NCBI RefSeq assembly: GCF_037126465.1
Contig: NC_088204.1
Coordinates: forward strand, 19,908,804 to 19,972,803
Direction: 5' to 3'
Length of the DNA: 64,000 nt
DNA from: Ornithodoros turicata
Taxonomy: Eukaryota > Arthropoda > Arachnida > Ixodida > Argasidae
Position numbers and translations under genes: made by a program. Below the pieces are notes generated by a model. That model had not been told where the DNA came from. It saw only the letters and a list, made by a program, of their open reading frames with translations, and searched no databases. This document shows, one piece after another, positions 19,997 to 31,800 of the stretch; within the stretch, counting starts at the first letter, position 1; the number at the start of each line of letters is the position of its first letter.

Positions 19997-20433
19997 TGGC
20001 GAATTCGGGTGGTCATTTCGTGGCAACACGGCCTAGCGCTCGGAAATTGCTAGGTCGGAGGCCGAGCTGGGTCACGTGACCGTTGCCACCCGAACATGAG
20101 TGCTAGGAATCTAGCGGTTTTAGTTACTTGGATCACTCTAGGGGCATCGAGGTCGCCCGTCTCCGCGTTCTGTCGTCGCTAAGCCACGTGATTTCAACGT
20201 GCGGACCAATGAGGGCACTCGCCACCGTTGCAGTGCGGATGTGACGACACCGGATATAGTTGAGCAATCCGCTGCTCGATCGTTTTGAGACCGGGCAAAA
20301 AGTGCTAGCATTCCGAGCGCTCGGAAAGCACCACGCGAACATGCGAGATTGCTTCATTTTGACCAAGTGAACATGACTGCTCGGGATCTGGCAAAAACAA
20401 AACTTGCTACGAAATGACCACCCGAATTCGCCA
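19997..20433. mobile_element. PIF/Harbinger-type MITE
   Basis: Inverted ends are identical over 25 bases, beginning TGGCGAATTCGGGTGGTCAT, with TTA on both sides (19994-19996 and 20434-20436). A TWA target and short MITE form fit PIF/Harbinger. Non-coding. Confidence 0.8.
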
Positions 20434-20503
20434 TTAGGGGCTTGCACGAAGTACTAAACGCTGTTGCTCGTCGTCTTCTTACATTGTCCTCTAAAGCTGG
20501 GTG

Positions 20504-20755
20504 CCGGTGGTGGTGATGGTGAAAAGGCTCGCCGTTGTCGGCCTCACAGAGATGGGCAACGTCACGACTGACGCCCTGGGGGAATGTGCGTCCTGGGCCG
20601 ACTTCTAAGGGAACTGTGCCGACATATGTCTGAAAACGTCTGAGGAAAACCCAGGAAAAACCCCAGACAGCACAGCCGGGACCGGGATTCGAAACCGGGT
20701 ACCTTCCACTCTCGACCAGCTGCCGTGGCTCAGTGGTTAGCCGGGTGCCGGAGTG
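20504..20755 (-). mobile_element. tRNA-derived SINE, with an oppositely oriented head
   Basis: 20504-20717 is the SINE body and B box on the minus strand (GGTTTCGAATCCCGG when reversed). Immediately beyond, 20718-20745 reads as a plus-strand tRNA-like A-box region (GCCGTGGCTCAGTGGTTAG), inverted relative to the body. It is a composite rather than a simple insertion. Confidence 0.75.
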
Positions 20756-20759
20756 TGAT

Positions 20760-21590
20760 ATGAAGCAAGAGTTAAGCTAATCGCTAAATACTGACCAAAA
20801 ACACCATAATTCACTTATTTTAGCTGACTAGCATATTACGTTTACAGTGTCACGAATAAACGGCATCGGATACATATACAGCATATGGTGGAATATAAAC
20901 ATGTACGGTATGTATGTGTAAGTATATAGATGATATAGCGCTCAATCTGTTTTATGCCCTCCATGTGCCGGCCTTACGTGAGCAGCTTCGGGACTATTCA
21001 GATATATTCGGTTTAGAAGAAACATCAATTCGATTCGGAATTCGAACACTGAATTCCATATTTGATTGGGAAATGGAATAGGATATACGATTACACGCTT
21101 CGGTGTGCCAAAAATTCAAGTATTTACACCATCATAGTAAAAGATCAACGTCCGAAGTCAACCAGTCCACGCGTATCAAAAATGAATGTTCCTCAGGGGA
21201 CATTTTTCCTGGCCTGTAGCAACGAAGAGCGTGGACCCCTCCGAACATATGCCCGGGCTCACTTACAATGCAGAAGCTAGAATACGATATTGACGTAGGC
21301 ATTGATGATAGTTTATATTATGCATACATAGGCGTACAGTGAATACAGTTGGTTAATCAATGTGTCATATAGTCAAGAGATATGATAATCTTGCTTTCGG
21401 TTGAGTACGAATTCAGAAAGCATGACAACTCTCATGGTTGAGCGGAGGATATTCTTGATTCATCAGTTTCAGTGTGCTGAGGCTTCTTTCAGCATCAGCG
21501 ACAGCACCTGGTGTGGTCAGAAAATAGAATCCTGACGCAAATGCAAGGATTCAGATATATCTCCTGGGGGCTTTCTTGTATGTGTACGTT
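20760..21590. other. Unassigned intergenic sequence
   Basis: A/T-rich with no recognised domain, repeat end or RNA. Confidence 0.4.
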
Positions 21591-21599
21591 AAAAAAACG

Positions 21600-22010
21600 G
21601 CTGCATGACATTACACCCTACTCTCTGCTCCACGCAGTGGATGCTTTTCTTTCACTGTCGCTTCCTCATCGCCTTCCGCGACACTACGCATCCCTTCTTC
21701 ACCGCATGCGGCTGAATGTTGCATTTACACCAGTTATAAGGCAGCGTCTTGGCCGTGCGCCCTCGGACCTTTGTGCATCATGATTTGCGCGCGCAAACCT
21801 GCACCACCTACTTATGGACTGCCCGGACTACCAGCGGGGGCGGGAGATCTTGCAGCACGAACTGCATGAGATCGATCATCGCCCATTTACCATAGGCAAG
21901 GTGCTGGGCCCATGGTCCAGCCCCGCTCATACACACCAAAGCTCTGCGTCACCTTTGGGATTTCCTGTCATCAACACGCCTCTCCACCCTGCTTTGATGA
22001 CCGGACTCCT
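21600..22010 (+). mobile_element. LINE C-terminal fragment
   Basis: Encodes LLHRMRLNVAFTP, then after a frameshift HLLMDCPDYQRGREILQHEL and RPFTIGKVLGPW. These are the last segments of the same I-like LINE group as A1. The upstream domains are absent. Confidence 0.7.
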
Positions 22011-22102
22011 CATCATCATCTCTCATCACGTACAAGAGGCACTGGGGCAGCGCCCAGCCTGCTGGCCGGCATCAGCCCCATCTCATCATCGTATCTCTGT
22101 CT

Positions 22103-22141
22103 GTCTGTCTGTCTGTCTGTCTGTGTGCGTGTGTGTGTGTG
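22103..22141. repeat. (TCTG)n/(TG)n microsatellite
   Basis: Seven TCTG units pass into a TG run, following the LINE fragment. Confidence 0.9.
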
Positions 22142-22189
22142 TTTGGCGTTCTCGCTTTTTCTCAATAACACGAAACGGTATTCCATTAT

Positions 22190-23070
22190 AAGATCATTGG
22201 CATCGATGTCTACCATTTTTACTTCAAAATTTTTGCTGCGATTCTCCAGTTCAAGTTCTCAGTGACACTGCTCCAAGTTGTTAGCGTTTTACAGAAATCC
22301 AAACAATTTTTACCACTCCACGAGTTGGTCGACAAAACAGAAAATATGGCCTGATCAGTGAGAATAAGAAATATAACTGCGATTTGAATTTTCGTTCTGC
22401 AGAAAGACGAGTCTTCCTTTTTTTCTCTTTCTTTTTTTTTTTTTTTGTCACTTTTAGGAGAAGGTAGCAGACATTGCAGAATTGCTTCCTGATATTGTCG
22501 CGTTTTCTGTACTCCGCAAAATAAAGAGAGGAACGGAAAGAACAGACGCAATTTGTACAATACAAGCGGTGCAGCAAATGGAACCACTTTTATGTCCCTC
22601 ATTAAATGGCGTGCAGCATTTATTGTTCACTAAGATTAATGTTGACTAAAAAAAAGCATGTTTTCCAATTTCGAACAAATTAGGAGGGCGAATGATAGCA
22701 TTTGATTGGCAATGACCCGGTTCATCAGATGTCCACAACGACGCTCCTGTATTTTTGGGCACACGGAACCGCCCGGGACCATTTCTTCCGCCACGCAACC
22801 AGGGACCAATTTTTCCGGGACTATTTTTTTCCGGAACTTCGTTCAACATGCTCTACACATTCTCGCTCCTATAGTTCTTCAATCTTCGGTCTGGAGGATG
22901 ACTGGCTTGGTTCTTTGGATGATTGGATCTCATTTCTGTTTACCCACCGTTTTAGGCATTCAAGAACAACGTTACTTCCTCTTATAAGTAGAACTCGGAA
23001 ATTTACGTGCTCAAACCATGAAAATAGACAGGTATGTAGACCCTAAAAAAAAGAAAAAAAGACAAAGGAA
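22190..23070. other. Unassigned intergenic sequence
   Basis: No domain recognised. A T-rich tract lies near 22410-22450. Frames on both strands are short and compositionally simple. Confidence 0.4.
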
Positions 23071-23345
23071 CAGCTTCCGTGGCATAGTGGTTAGGATGAT
23101 CGCTTTCCACGCCGAGACTGGGAGGTGACACGGGTTTGAATCCTGTCACCGGCTGTGCTGTCCGAGTTTTTCCCTCGGTTTTCCGAAGACTTTCCAGACG
23201 AATGTCGGCACAGTTCCCCCTGAAGTCGGCCCAAAACGCATACTAACCCCCGTGCCCCCCACTCCTTCCTGCTGTCCTCTCTCCATCTGTCCACGTCTGT
23301 ACGCCGCTCATAGCCACAGTTGCTTCGCGACGCTAACACGGAATT
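23071..23345 (+). mobile_element. tRNA-derived SINE, near full length
   Basis: The head carries A-box-like GTGGCATAGTGGTTAGGATG and B-box GGTTTGAATCC. The body has the family motif GTCGGCACAGTTCCC and the element ends in an A-rich tail at 23341-23355. The 3' part differs from the other copies, so it may be a subfamily. Confidence 0.8.
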
Positions 23346-23785
23346 TAAAAAAAAATAAGACCCTCAAAAACATCTAAAAAGCCAAGAACATACAAAAACA
23401 CACACGTTGTAACACATGCCAAAACTACTTCTAATGTACGCTTCACGACGCAGACTTTATACTGTGGAATTGTAGCGAATGCTATACAGAACCATTCGAT
23501 GACGCCAGTGCCTGACTGCGACGCTGTGCAGCGCCAAGCCTCCTTCCTGCACCGCTAGTTCAAGCTCACTGGGTGTTATCGTTGATTCTGTAACATATAT
23601 TCAGTTTAATTTTATTTCAGTTTATTTTTACTACTCGTTTTCTCTTATGTCTACTCGTTTATGTAGCTTTAGCAGCTATGGTGTAGACGGCGTTCCATGT
23701 TGATATCCGTCCATCGACCACATTTTCTCTTAAACGTTTTGTCAGCCACACTCTACCTCAGTTATAGGCGAATTTTTAATCAACT

Positions 23786-24080
23786 GTGGTGATGATGAAA
23801 GGTCTCGCCGTTGTCGGCCTCACAGGGGTGGGCAACGTCATGACTGGCGGCCTGGTGGATGTGCATCCTGTGCCGACTTCTAAAGGAACTGCGCCGATAT
23901 ATGTCCGAAAGCGTCTGAGGAAAAACCAGGAAAAACCCCAGACAGCATAGCCGGCACCGGAATTCGAACATGGCTACCTCGCAGTCTCGACGTGAAATGG
24001 CCAGCACGCTAATCACTGAGCCACGCGAGCTGTGGCATCGCTCGTGATCACAGTTGTCTCGCGACGTAAGTCCACCAATT
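23786..24080 (-). mobile_element. tRNA-derived SINE, near full length
   Basis: Minus-strand element: tRNA-like head at 24030-23960 (A box read from TGAGCCACGCGAGCTG reversed, degenerate B box), body with GTCGGCACAGG and end at CGGCGAGACCTTTCATC reversed. Confidence 0.8.
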
Positions 24081-24318
24081 AGGAACATGCTGCATGCGCA
24101 TGACAAGAGAAGAGTGGCGGTGGACGTGTTTGTCACGTTCAAACACACATTGACTCACGATAACCCCATTCAAACCCACACATTCAGCCGAATTCAAACT
24201 TGATAAACTTCCACTTCCAAACTGGACTTGGTAGTCTCCATTAATTCCACCTTTCTCACCCTATGACCGTGTTCCAAATGCGGGAGAGGAAGACCTGGCC
24301 TCTGTGGTTTCCCGCCTT

Positions 24319-24475
24319 TCGGTACATATATGAGCACTCGGATGTTCTGGACGTTTGGTGCTTATGAGCAGCTTCTCCCCTCCTGCTCATTTCCACCAAA
24401 CGCTCAAAACCACAAACTTTTTTTCGGTGCATATATGGGCGTTTGGAGGTTATGAGCATTTGGTGCTTATGAGCT
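24319..24475. repeat. Imperfect direct repeat, two units
   Basis: CATATATG-GC, CGTTTGG and TTTGGTGCTTATGAGC recur about 105 bases apart. Function unknown. Confidence 0.55.
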
Positions 24476-24846
24476 ACCACCGTCAAATCAAGTCGCGAAG
24501 AAAGAATGTAGAATTGGAGTTGTACGAGAGGCGATTTCAGAACTGCATCTTTGCGAGACATTAATAAAAGGCGTGAGTTCTGAATGAGACATCGCCCCGT
24601 TTGACTCAACCGTGGTCTACCGTCAATATACCGCTCAAACGACTTTCACTGCTTGGCGCCGAAGCAAGAGAGACCCAGGTAAAATTTCGATTGTAGCTCC
24701 GTAACGGAATCAAAGTTTTGAATTATGATAACATGTACGAAATTAACATTGCGTGGAACGTAATTTGAAGTGAACTTGTTTTTGCATTTTAATGCCCCTT
24801 TAAAACTCCCAATGGTGGCACGACAAGAAAAGTAGCGAAGTTTATG

Positions 24847-24869
24847 TGAGAGAGAGAGAGAGAGAGAGA
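24847..24869. repeat. (AG)n microsatellite
   Basis: Uninterrupted GA dinucleotides. Confidence 0.9.
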
Positions 24870-25235
24870 AAAAAGAAAAATGGGGCAGTTCCGTGTACGA
24901 TGATCATCTTACATCAGACTGCACTGACGGGGTCGAAGTCTACCACGGGGACAAAAACCCAGCAACCTGAGAAAGAACATTCCATGGACACGGAACGGAG
25001 ATAACCTCTGGTCTACATAAGAGAACAAAAGGGGTTTCGTCCCTGCTATCTCATTGGATGGCTTCCTCAAAACATCTAGGGCCGATATCTGGCAAGGTTG
25101 TCAGAACTGTCCAGGCGTGATTTCAACTGCCAGAAAGATGCGTCCCAGGAAGTGCTGAATGGTAAGTTGCGATATTAACATGTTCGTAGTCGATGCTTTT
25201 GGAGGGATACATGATATGCCTTTTTGTGCGCTTAT

Positions 25236-25304
25236 GTTTATTCGCTCGGAGGCGCTCGGACTCCTAGCGAATGCACGCCTCGGAGCGTCTCCGAGCGAAT
25301 AAAC
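25236..25304. repeat. Short hairpin
   Basis: Arms 25236-25261 and 25279-25304 pair with about two mismatches (GTTTATTCGCTCGGAG and its inverse) around a 17-base centre. Confidence 0.8.
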
Positions 25305-25396
25305 TTAAACACCTTTTGTGTCGAGCCTTGAGCTGCCAAGATCATCGAGTTTTCTTTGCATTTATTTGGTAAATGCAATCGGCCTATATATTAGAG

Positions 25397-25889
25397 AGAA
25401 ACAGTGCATCGTACGCTGTCGCCTTTGCGTGCGTAAGGTTCGACCTTGTTCAAAAATCCTACGGATATTCTCACAAGAATTATGCTTTCTCTTAGGATTT
25501 CTCACAAAAATGATGTATTCTCTTAAGTTTTCAACATCGCACGTCTCACAGAATATCTTTCAACGAAATCATTGTCAGATATGCATCTTTAAGAGAAACT
25601 TCAGTATAGAGGATTTTAAGAGAAAACAACTTATTCTCACCATCTCTCAGGACTCCTTGCTAACACCGTGAGATTATCTCAAGATTCCAGAGAGAAAGCC
25701 TTTCTCACAGGATTCTTACAGAATAGGCTTTCTTAGAAATTGCAGGAGAAAATCTCATAGCAAGAGGGCTTGGGAGTTTCTTACACTTACACAGACTGGG
25801 AACGAGTTGGAACTTCTTCTACAAGATGACAGATATAAGAGCTGGATGAATAACTAAAGGCGACAGAGTACGATGCACTAAAACTCTAA
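25397..25889. mobile_element. MITE-like element, GTACGCTGTCGC family
   Basis: The left end has GTGCATCGTACGCTGTCGCC and the right end GGCGACAGAGTACGATGCAC. The interior contains repeated TTCTCACA/TCTCTTAG motifs. Related pieces lie at 3481, 26440 and 27362. Confidence 0.6.
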
Positions 25890-26439
25890 CAGTAAGTTTT
25901 ACTATCCGCTCCATGCTGTAGAGTTTCTCCAGCAGCTGGAGCACCCTCTACGAGCCACGTGTTAACGTTTGAGTAGTAACTTCGGGGCGGGTCTCCTGCT
26001 TTCCTTCGGTTACACTTGTCTCGCTAAATGGTATCCACTAAAGCGAAGTTTATACAATCGCGCACCTTTATTTAGTGGCTCTAGGTTAGACAAAGTTACA
26101 CTGCGCGTCCGTTTTCTTTTTTTTTTTTTTTTTGTAATGAAACATGTATGAGACGCGAAGAGCTTGCTATGCATGACTCTTGCAAGGCAAACCTCGCCGA
26201 AGTGAAAAAGGAGTCGAATACTCCCAATTTCTTCCGTCGGTTTGACATTGTTACGGTGGCTGGTTTTTGCGGTTTCCTTTCTCTTCATTTTTTATTTATT
26301 TTTCGGTGGGTTTTAGTTTTCCTGGTCTCTAACGGATGGGTTGGTGTTCTCTTTTGATACATTCCTTGTGGAATTCGAGGGAGAGGTGAAATTACGGTCC
26401 TACACGATAATCCATATAGGAAAGGCCCGTAATAGATAT

Positions 26440-26602
26440 AGTAAGTTTTAGCATACCGTACGCTGTCACTTTTGCGTATACGGAAGGGATAGAGTCTTTG
26501 TTCAGCGCAAAGCCCTGCTTATGTCTTGCGCGTGCGAACAGCCAACGCTGTCCCTTACGTGCGCAAAGGCGACAGCGTACGTCATACTGAAACTCACTAT
26601 TA
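26440..26602. mobile_element. MITE, GTACGCTGTCGC family, short form
   Basis: About 50-base inverted ends: AGTAAGTTTTAGCATACCGT at the left, and the inverse of AGTGAGTTTCAGTATGACGT at the right, each followed by the ACGCTGTC core. Confidence 0.75.
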
Positions 26603-27361
26603 AGTGTGCAGCAAAATACGCGGAAATCCACCCATGTTCAATGACAGAATGTCTAAACATTGTTGTGTAGTTCTGCATTTTCGAAATTTCATTTTCGTTT
26701 CGAACGTTTCTGCAGAGTATACTATTAAAGTTGTGCAATGAACTCTCACAGACATAATTTTGTTGATGCCAGAGAGCCACCAGGCCAAGGAAATGCCAGC
26801 TCAGTATCCATGGCAATTTTAATCGAAATTTATTATCACCTGTACCGTTTGTGAATACTTTATGAAAATTCGGTGACCAACGTAGCTGTGACCTACCTCT
26901 CCGCGTGTTTTAACTCTATATATCTACCCCCAACCATAGCAATACCATAACCGTTCAACCACACATAACAATTGGGGAAACCAACAACTGCTGAGATTAC
27001 ATGCGTGCGGAAATAGAATTTCGCAAAAGTCAGGGATTTTGGCATGATTCCAAGCCAGCACACGCTGCGACAATGCCCCGCGAAATCTTCAACACTAGCT
27101 GAATTATGCGCATTCACAGATCCTTGACCCTTTGACAGCACTACTTTGTCCAAAAATCTGTCCAGGAAGTTCATGGGCCAGAAACCGTGCCATAACAACA
27201 GTCAGCAACTTTAGCTATTTCTAAGGCCAAGTAGAGCAGGAAGAGTCGCGACGCAGACAAATCGTCTAGTCAGAGCAAGCGAGGTGCCCTTGCTACCCAA
27301 CATTTTGCACAGCGTCGGTAGGGGACATACGACGCTGGTTCCACCTTGCGCATTGCGCAGA

Positions 27362-27425
27362 TCCAGCACGCTATTCCTTATGTACGCAAACGCGACAGCG
27401 TACGGTGTACTAAAACTCACTAAAA
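27362..27425. repeat. Fragment of the same MITE family
   Basis: Carries TTATGTACGCAAACGCGACA then GCGTACGGTG and AAAACTCACTAAAAGTGAG, one terminus of the family; the partner end was not located. Confidence 0.55.
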
Positions 27426-28036
27426 GTGAGTGTTAGTACGCCGTTGATGACGTGGCTTCAGAAGTGCCGTGACCTGAAGCTATCGTACCTTCCGAAACCA
27501 CTGTTGATTGGGTGCGGTAGACACCGTACTTCGCACTCACTGGCACGCTGGAAAAGTACACTGAACTTGCACTCGCAGAGCCGTTCCGAGGGGGGGGGGG
27601 GGGGGACAACACGGTGGGCAAGAATGCGGCAGCCGGCATAATAGTCACCCGCACCCCCCAAAAAATGTCATGTGATGTCTTGGGAACAGGGGAGGGGTGC
27701 GCTTCAGGTTTATTGTGCCTGGGAGCATGAATACTGGCTTTAGAGGGAGCTAGTACTGAGGCACCCTAATCGTGCCCCATGCGGACCTATGTTGCGTTAA
27801 GTAGGCGCCCAGGAGCGCGAGTGTTTCAGACTCCACTCCCGACACAAGTACCACTCGCGCACCCGGGAGTGCGAGACTCCGAGCCGCTGGACGCGCATCC
27901 GTTTCGAAATGGGGGCTTTGAAGCAGACGACAAGCTCCAGGGTGCTTGAGATTTTCCGTGACGTACTTCAGACGACCTTCAAAGTGTGGGCTCGGAAGCA
28001 AATACGGGTTGCCCGATGCTACGACTTCAGAAATCT

Positions 28037-28106
28037 GTAATATTTAATATATAATATTATATACTGTAATATACATATAATTAATACATGTAATATATAT
28101 ATAATG
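28037..28106. repeat. AT-rich low-complexity tract
   Basis: TA/ATT-rich run of about 70 bases; no further interpretation. Confidence 0.85.
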
Positions 28107-28519
28107 TGTTATCATGCCTTCTTATTAGTGGCCAACTTTCAGACGGATAACGGCGGTTATTCGCGTGAATTGCAGGTCGTTAATGCAGTCATCTTCACAT
28201 AGTAAACAGCTCCTATGGAGTCTGTTACAAATTCCTATCTTTTCCACTTCGTTCGTTGTTACAAGGAAAAGCCTTCACAACCGCCGCCGTCTCTTCCAAC
28301 GTAGCTATAGTATAGGTTCAAACACAACCAACGTGTCCACCGTCTGTGCACTGCATGAGCAGACAACAGGAAGCGGCATCAGCGAGCGAGCAGTGTAGCA
28401 CTCCAAAGTTGGTTTTCGCTGTTTAGTGGCCGCTCCGAGTGTCTCATACTGCCGATTTGAGTGACATCGCAACGGCTCTGTGCACGCGCTATAATCGGGC
28501 GCACTGCTCCGTCTTCGCA

Positions 28520-28690
28520 ACGCGCTCCTGGCTTGAATATGTTAGCGCAACACATTGATAAACTTACCATGTGCAGATAACACTTGTTGAAACGACAGGC
28601 AGTCTGACACCGTTGCATATCCTACATGTCTTCCGTATTTGCGGAGCAGGTGAAGTCGTCAGGCAAAGATGCTGTAACGAAGCCTGGTAC
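28520..28690 (+). other. Upstream part of duplicated zinc-finger unit, copy 2
   Basis: Homologous to 3661-3803 plus 4766-4785. Here the sequence runs uninterrupted through GAAGTCGTCAGGCAAAGATG, giving the near-empty site for the hAT element at 3804-4765. Exon 1 follows 80 bases further on. Confidence 0.7.
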
Positions 28691-28762
28691 TTCTAGCACA
28701 CGTGACCTCTGCTACCAGTCGACAGTTGGAGTTCAGCAAATTCTGTTTCCCCGAATGCAACT

Positions 28763-28870
28763 ATGAACAGGATCAGAGACGTCGTCGCAGCATTGGGCAA
28801 CAAATGCATCGTCTGCCATGAGGAGCAGGAGTGCGTGAATTTCATGGAACACATGAAGTCTCATAATCCT
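28763..28870 (+). CDS. Zinc-finger copy 2, coding exon 1
   Basis: 36 residues, MNRIRDVVAALG then one finger (CIVC ... HMKSH) ending HNP at a GTAAGT donor. Conservation of the frame with copy 1 supports it as coding. Confidence 0.75.
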
Positions 28871-31800
28871 GTAAGTATTTTTTTTTTTCAAGTACGTACA
28901 TTCTAAGGAAATACAAAGAGTAAATTAGGGAGCAACTACAGCTTGTAGTCGGCGATCACTGAAGAACGCCCTCGCTAAACTTGACAGCCGACCTTTTACT
29001 GTTGAGGAGGTACTGAGGAGCTGGCCAAAGCAGCACCAACAACCTGCGCTGTGTGCCCTGGCGACCTATCTCAAGGACATACGTGCTGAAATAATCTTTT
29101 GAATCATTCAGTGCTTTCACACGTTAAGCGTCACGGAACAGCTGGTCGCACCAGTGCGACCTACGTTTCTATTTTTTTCTTTCTACTTCTATTCTATTTT
29201 GTAGTCCCCAATGTTACAACAACCCATCATTCTCGTCTCCCAACATCGAAGTTTACTAAACTTGGCATGAGCATGTACTTAGTCCCGAAATGGAGTAATT
29301 GTTATGGTGCTACATCTTGTAAGTCCATAAAGAACAAAAGTTTCTTTTAACTTATCGTGTTTGCCGTCATTTATACCAATTTACTCTTTTCAGCAGCGCT
29401 CGCACTCTAAGATAAGAATAGTAAATGTAGCGAGACTATGACTTGTACCTTTTTTAACTATATTCTGCTCGTCTTTACTCTGATCGCACCGCCTTGCTTT
29501 TGCTGTCCTCGCTGTCCTCGCGTAAAAAAAAATATGCAGAGACGTGAAAACTATCTCTCTTTCACACTCTTTCACCACTTTCCTTCGCGGATATACTCTT
29601 CTCTACCACTTACTCCGAGCCCACTTTTCAAAGACTGCAATTTCGAAAATTTCTCAAGTCTCTTCAGTGCGTTGCATGTCACAGTTCTGCAAAATAGCAT
29701 AAACGTGGTTGTTCCAGTATAGGAAACATAATTAGGAATGCAATCTGATTTCATATGAAAATATTATTATTATTATTATTATTATAATTATGCCTGCCTA
29801 ACTGGCGGCACGTTGTTCGACTAGAGTCACTAAATAAGCTTCATTAATAAGTTATTTAGTGACTCTACTTTGTACCAGTAGTACACACAAATGAGACGAC
29901 GTTTTTAGTCGCTTCCGAGTCTTCATTCGCGTTCCCTGTCTTCCGCGGAAAGAACAAAAGGCTTCACCCCAAGAGTTGCATCGTCTGAAAATCAATGTCG
30001 TAATCCTGTGCGGAATGTGGTTTGTTATTACGACTTAGTTCGCGTTTGCTTTGTGTACAGACACCACTCCGGTAAAGCCCTTGACATAAAGATATTACAA
30101 TACGAGAAGCCACATTTAAACGTGACTTTCTTCTGATGATTAGAGTTTTTGTGGCACATCGACAACAAAGGTCATAATGTGCCAACACTGTGATTAAGAT
30201 GAGACGAGTTTAAAATAGGCGAGATGTTTAATATAAGCAGAGAAGTAATATATAAAATGCCAGTCTAAACCTACAAAAGGTTTATAATGAGAATGACACA
30301 TAAAAAATTAAAAAAAAAAACTACTAAAAGGGGTGATAGCCTCATCAACAGACTTTCTTATCACTTACTGATTTTTGTTTTATATATATAGTAGTTCCAG
30401 TCTACTAAGTCGGTGGCGCTGTTGTACCATCTGACGTCATTTGTTTGTAAACAGGGAGAGGTCTATAGGCAGCCAGTGCTAAACAGCCTTAGCAGATTGC
30501 AAGCACTCTATAGGAAACGATACGATAGATGGGGCTGTTGTTACAAACTCACGGCCCCGTTAAATCGCGAAGCACACAAGCAAGAAGCGTCTTCACTAGT
30601 TGAGGTCTGGGTTAGAACTATCTTGATTTACAAAGAGAAAAGACTGTACAAAGAGGGAGAGAAAGAGCGGTAACTTCATACGTATACATATATGTACACA
30701 ATACATGGTGTTAGTGTGGAGCGAGCGAATTATTCTGCGGTGACGTCCGTCGTTTGAATAAACGGTTATAGTGCTTAAAAACGCCATCGATTAATTTAGA
30801 TAGCACCCGGATTAAATTGAATAGCACCTTGATTATTTCAGAAGGCACCCCAATTACACTGAATGGCACCTGCATTATTTAAGAAGGCACCTGGATTAAA
30901 TCAGATGGCACTTGGACTAAAATGGGCGGGAAAACCAGTAATACAGCCTGTCGTTATCGTTCATCTACGATTTAAGTAGTATTTGGCATGTTACGGAAAC
31001 CCTCCTTTATTTACACACATTTCTGGCGTTCGATATTTTGGAGCACTGCTACTTGCAGCTGCCAGATGAACTTTACAATGGCGTCCTCGGACACTGAGCG
31101 CACATGCCAAAGAGAGGCTTGTCAGACGATAATTTTTCTGATGTCATTTCCGTCAACTGCCAGTCCACTTCACACGTATCTCCTTTCTGTTTTCTCAGTT
31201 TGTCCCAACGTCCGTGTATCTGAAACACTCTCACCTGCCCAACGGACTCTACCAGTGCATCGTCTGTGGCAAGCAGTCTACAAGAAAGGCTTTCCTTCGA
31301 CCACATTACATTACACATGTAAAAGAGACGCCCTTCAAGTGTCCGAAATGCTCCTTCGCGTTCAAGACAGCCAACAGGTTCAGTGACCATTTCATAGGAG
31401 CTCACCTGGACGGTCCTCCGCTCGGGTGCCCCGAGTGTCCCTTCTGGACAAAGCGGCCGAGAGCGCTGAGGAAGCACCTTGCCAGACATTCTGGTCGGGC
31501 TAGAGAACGTTGCGAAGTTTGTTTCAAGTGGCTTGACGTGAGCAGCATAAAGCAACATTATTTCCTACACACCGATGAGAAGCCCTTCCAGTGCAGCGAG
31601 TGCAGTGAAGGATATTCAGCAAAGGGTGCCCTGCTGAGGCACATTAAGAAGGTGCATTCCGGCAGGAGACAACCGGACGAAACTTTGATGTCCGAGGAAC
31701 GTGAAAACACGGATGCTGTCGTCTCGATGCAGTTGGAGGCCGTTACAGGCTGTCAAGTTATGGCGGCGCTCGGCAACAAGTGCATCGTCTGCGACACAGT

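Noticed and set aside
20680..20750. Stand-alone tRNA gene
   Set aside because: A- and B-box motifs belong to SINE copies and no cloverleaf with paired acceptor stem can be formed.
22219..22602. 127-codon frame on the minus strand
   Set aside because: Depends on a poly-A/T-derived lysine run; no domain.
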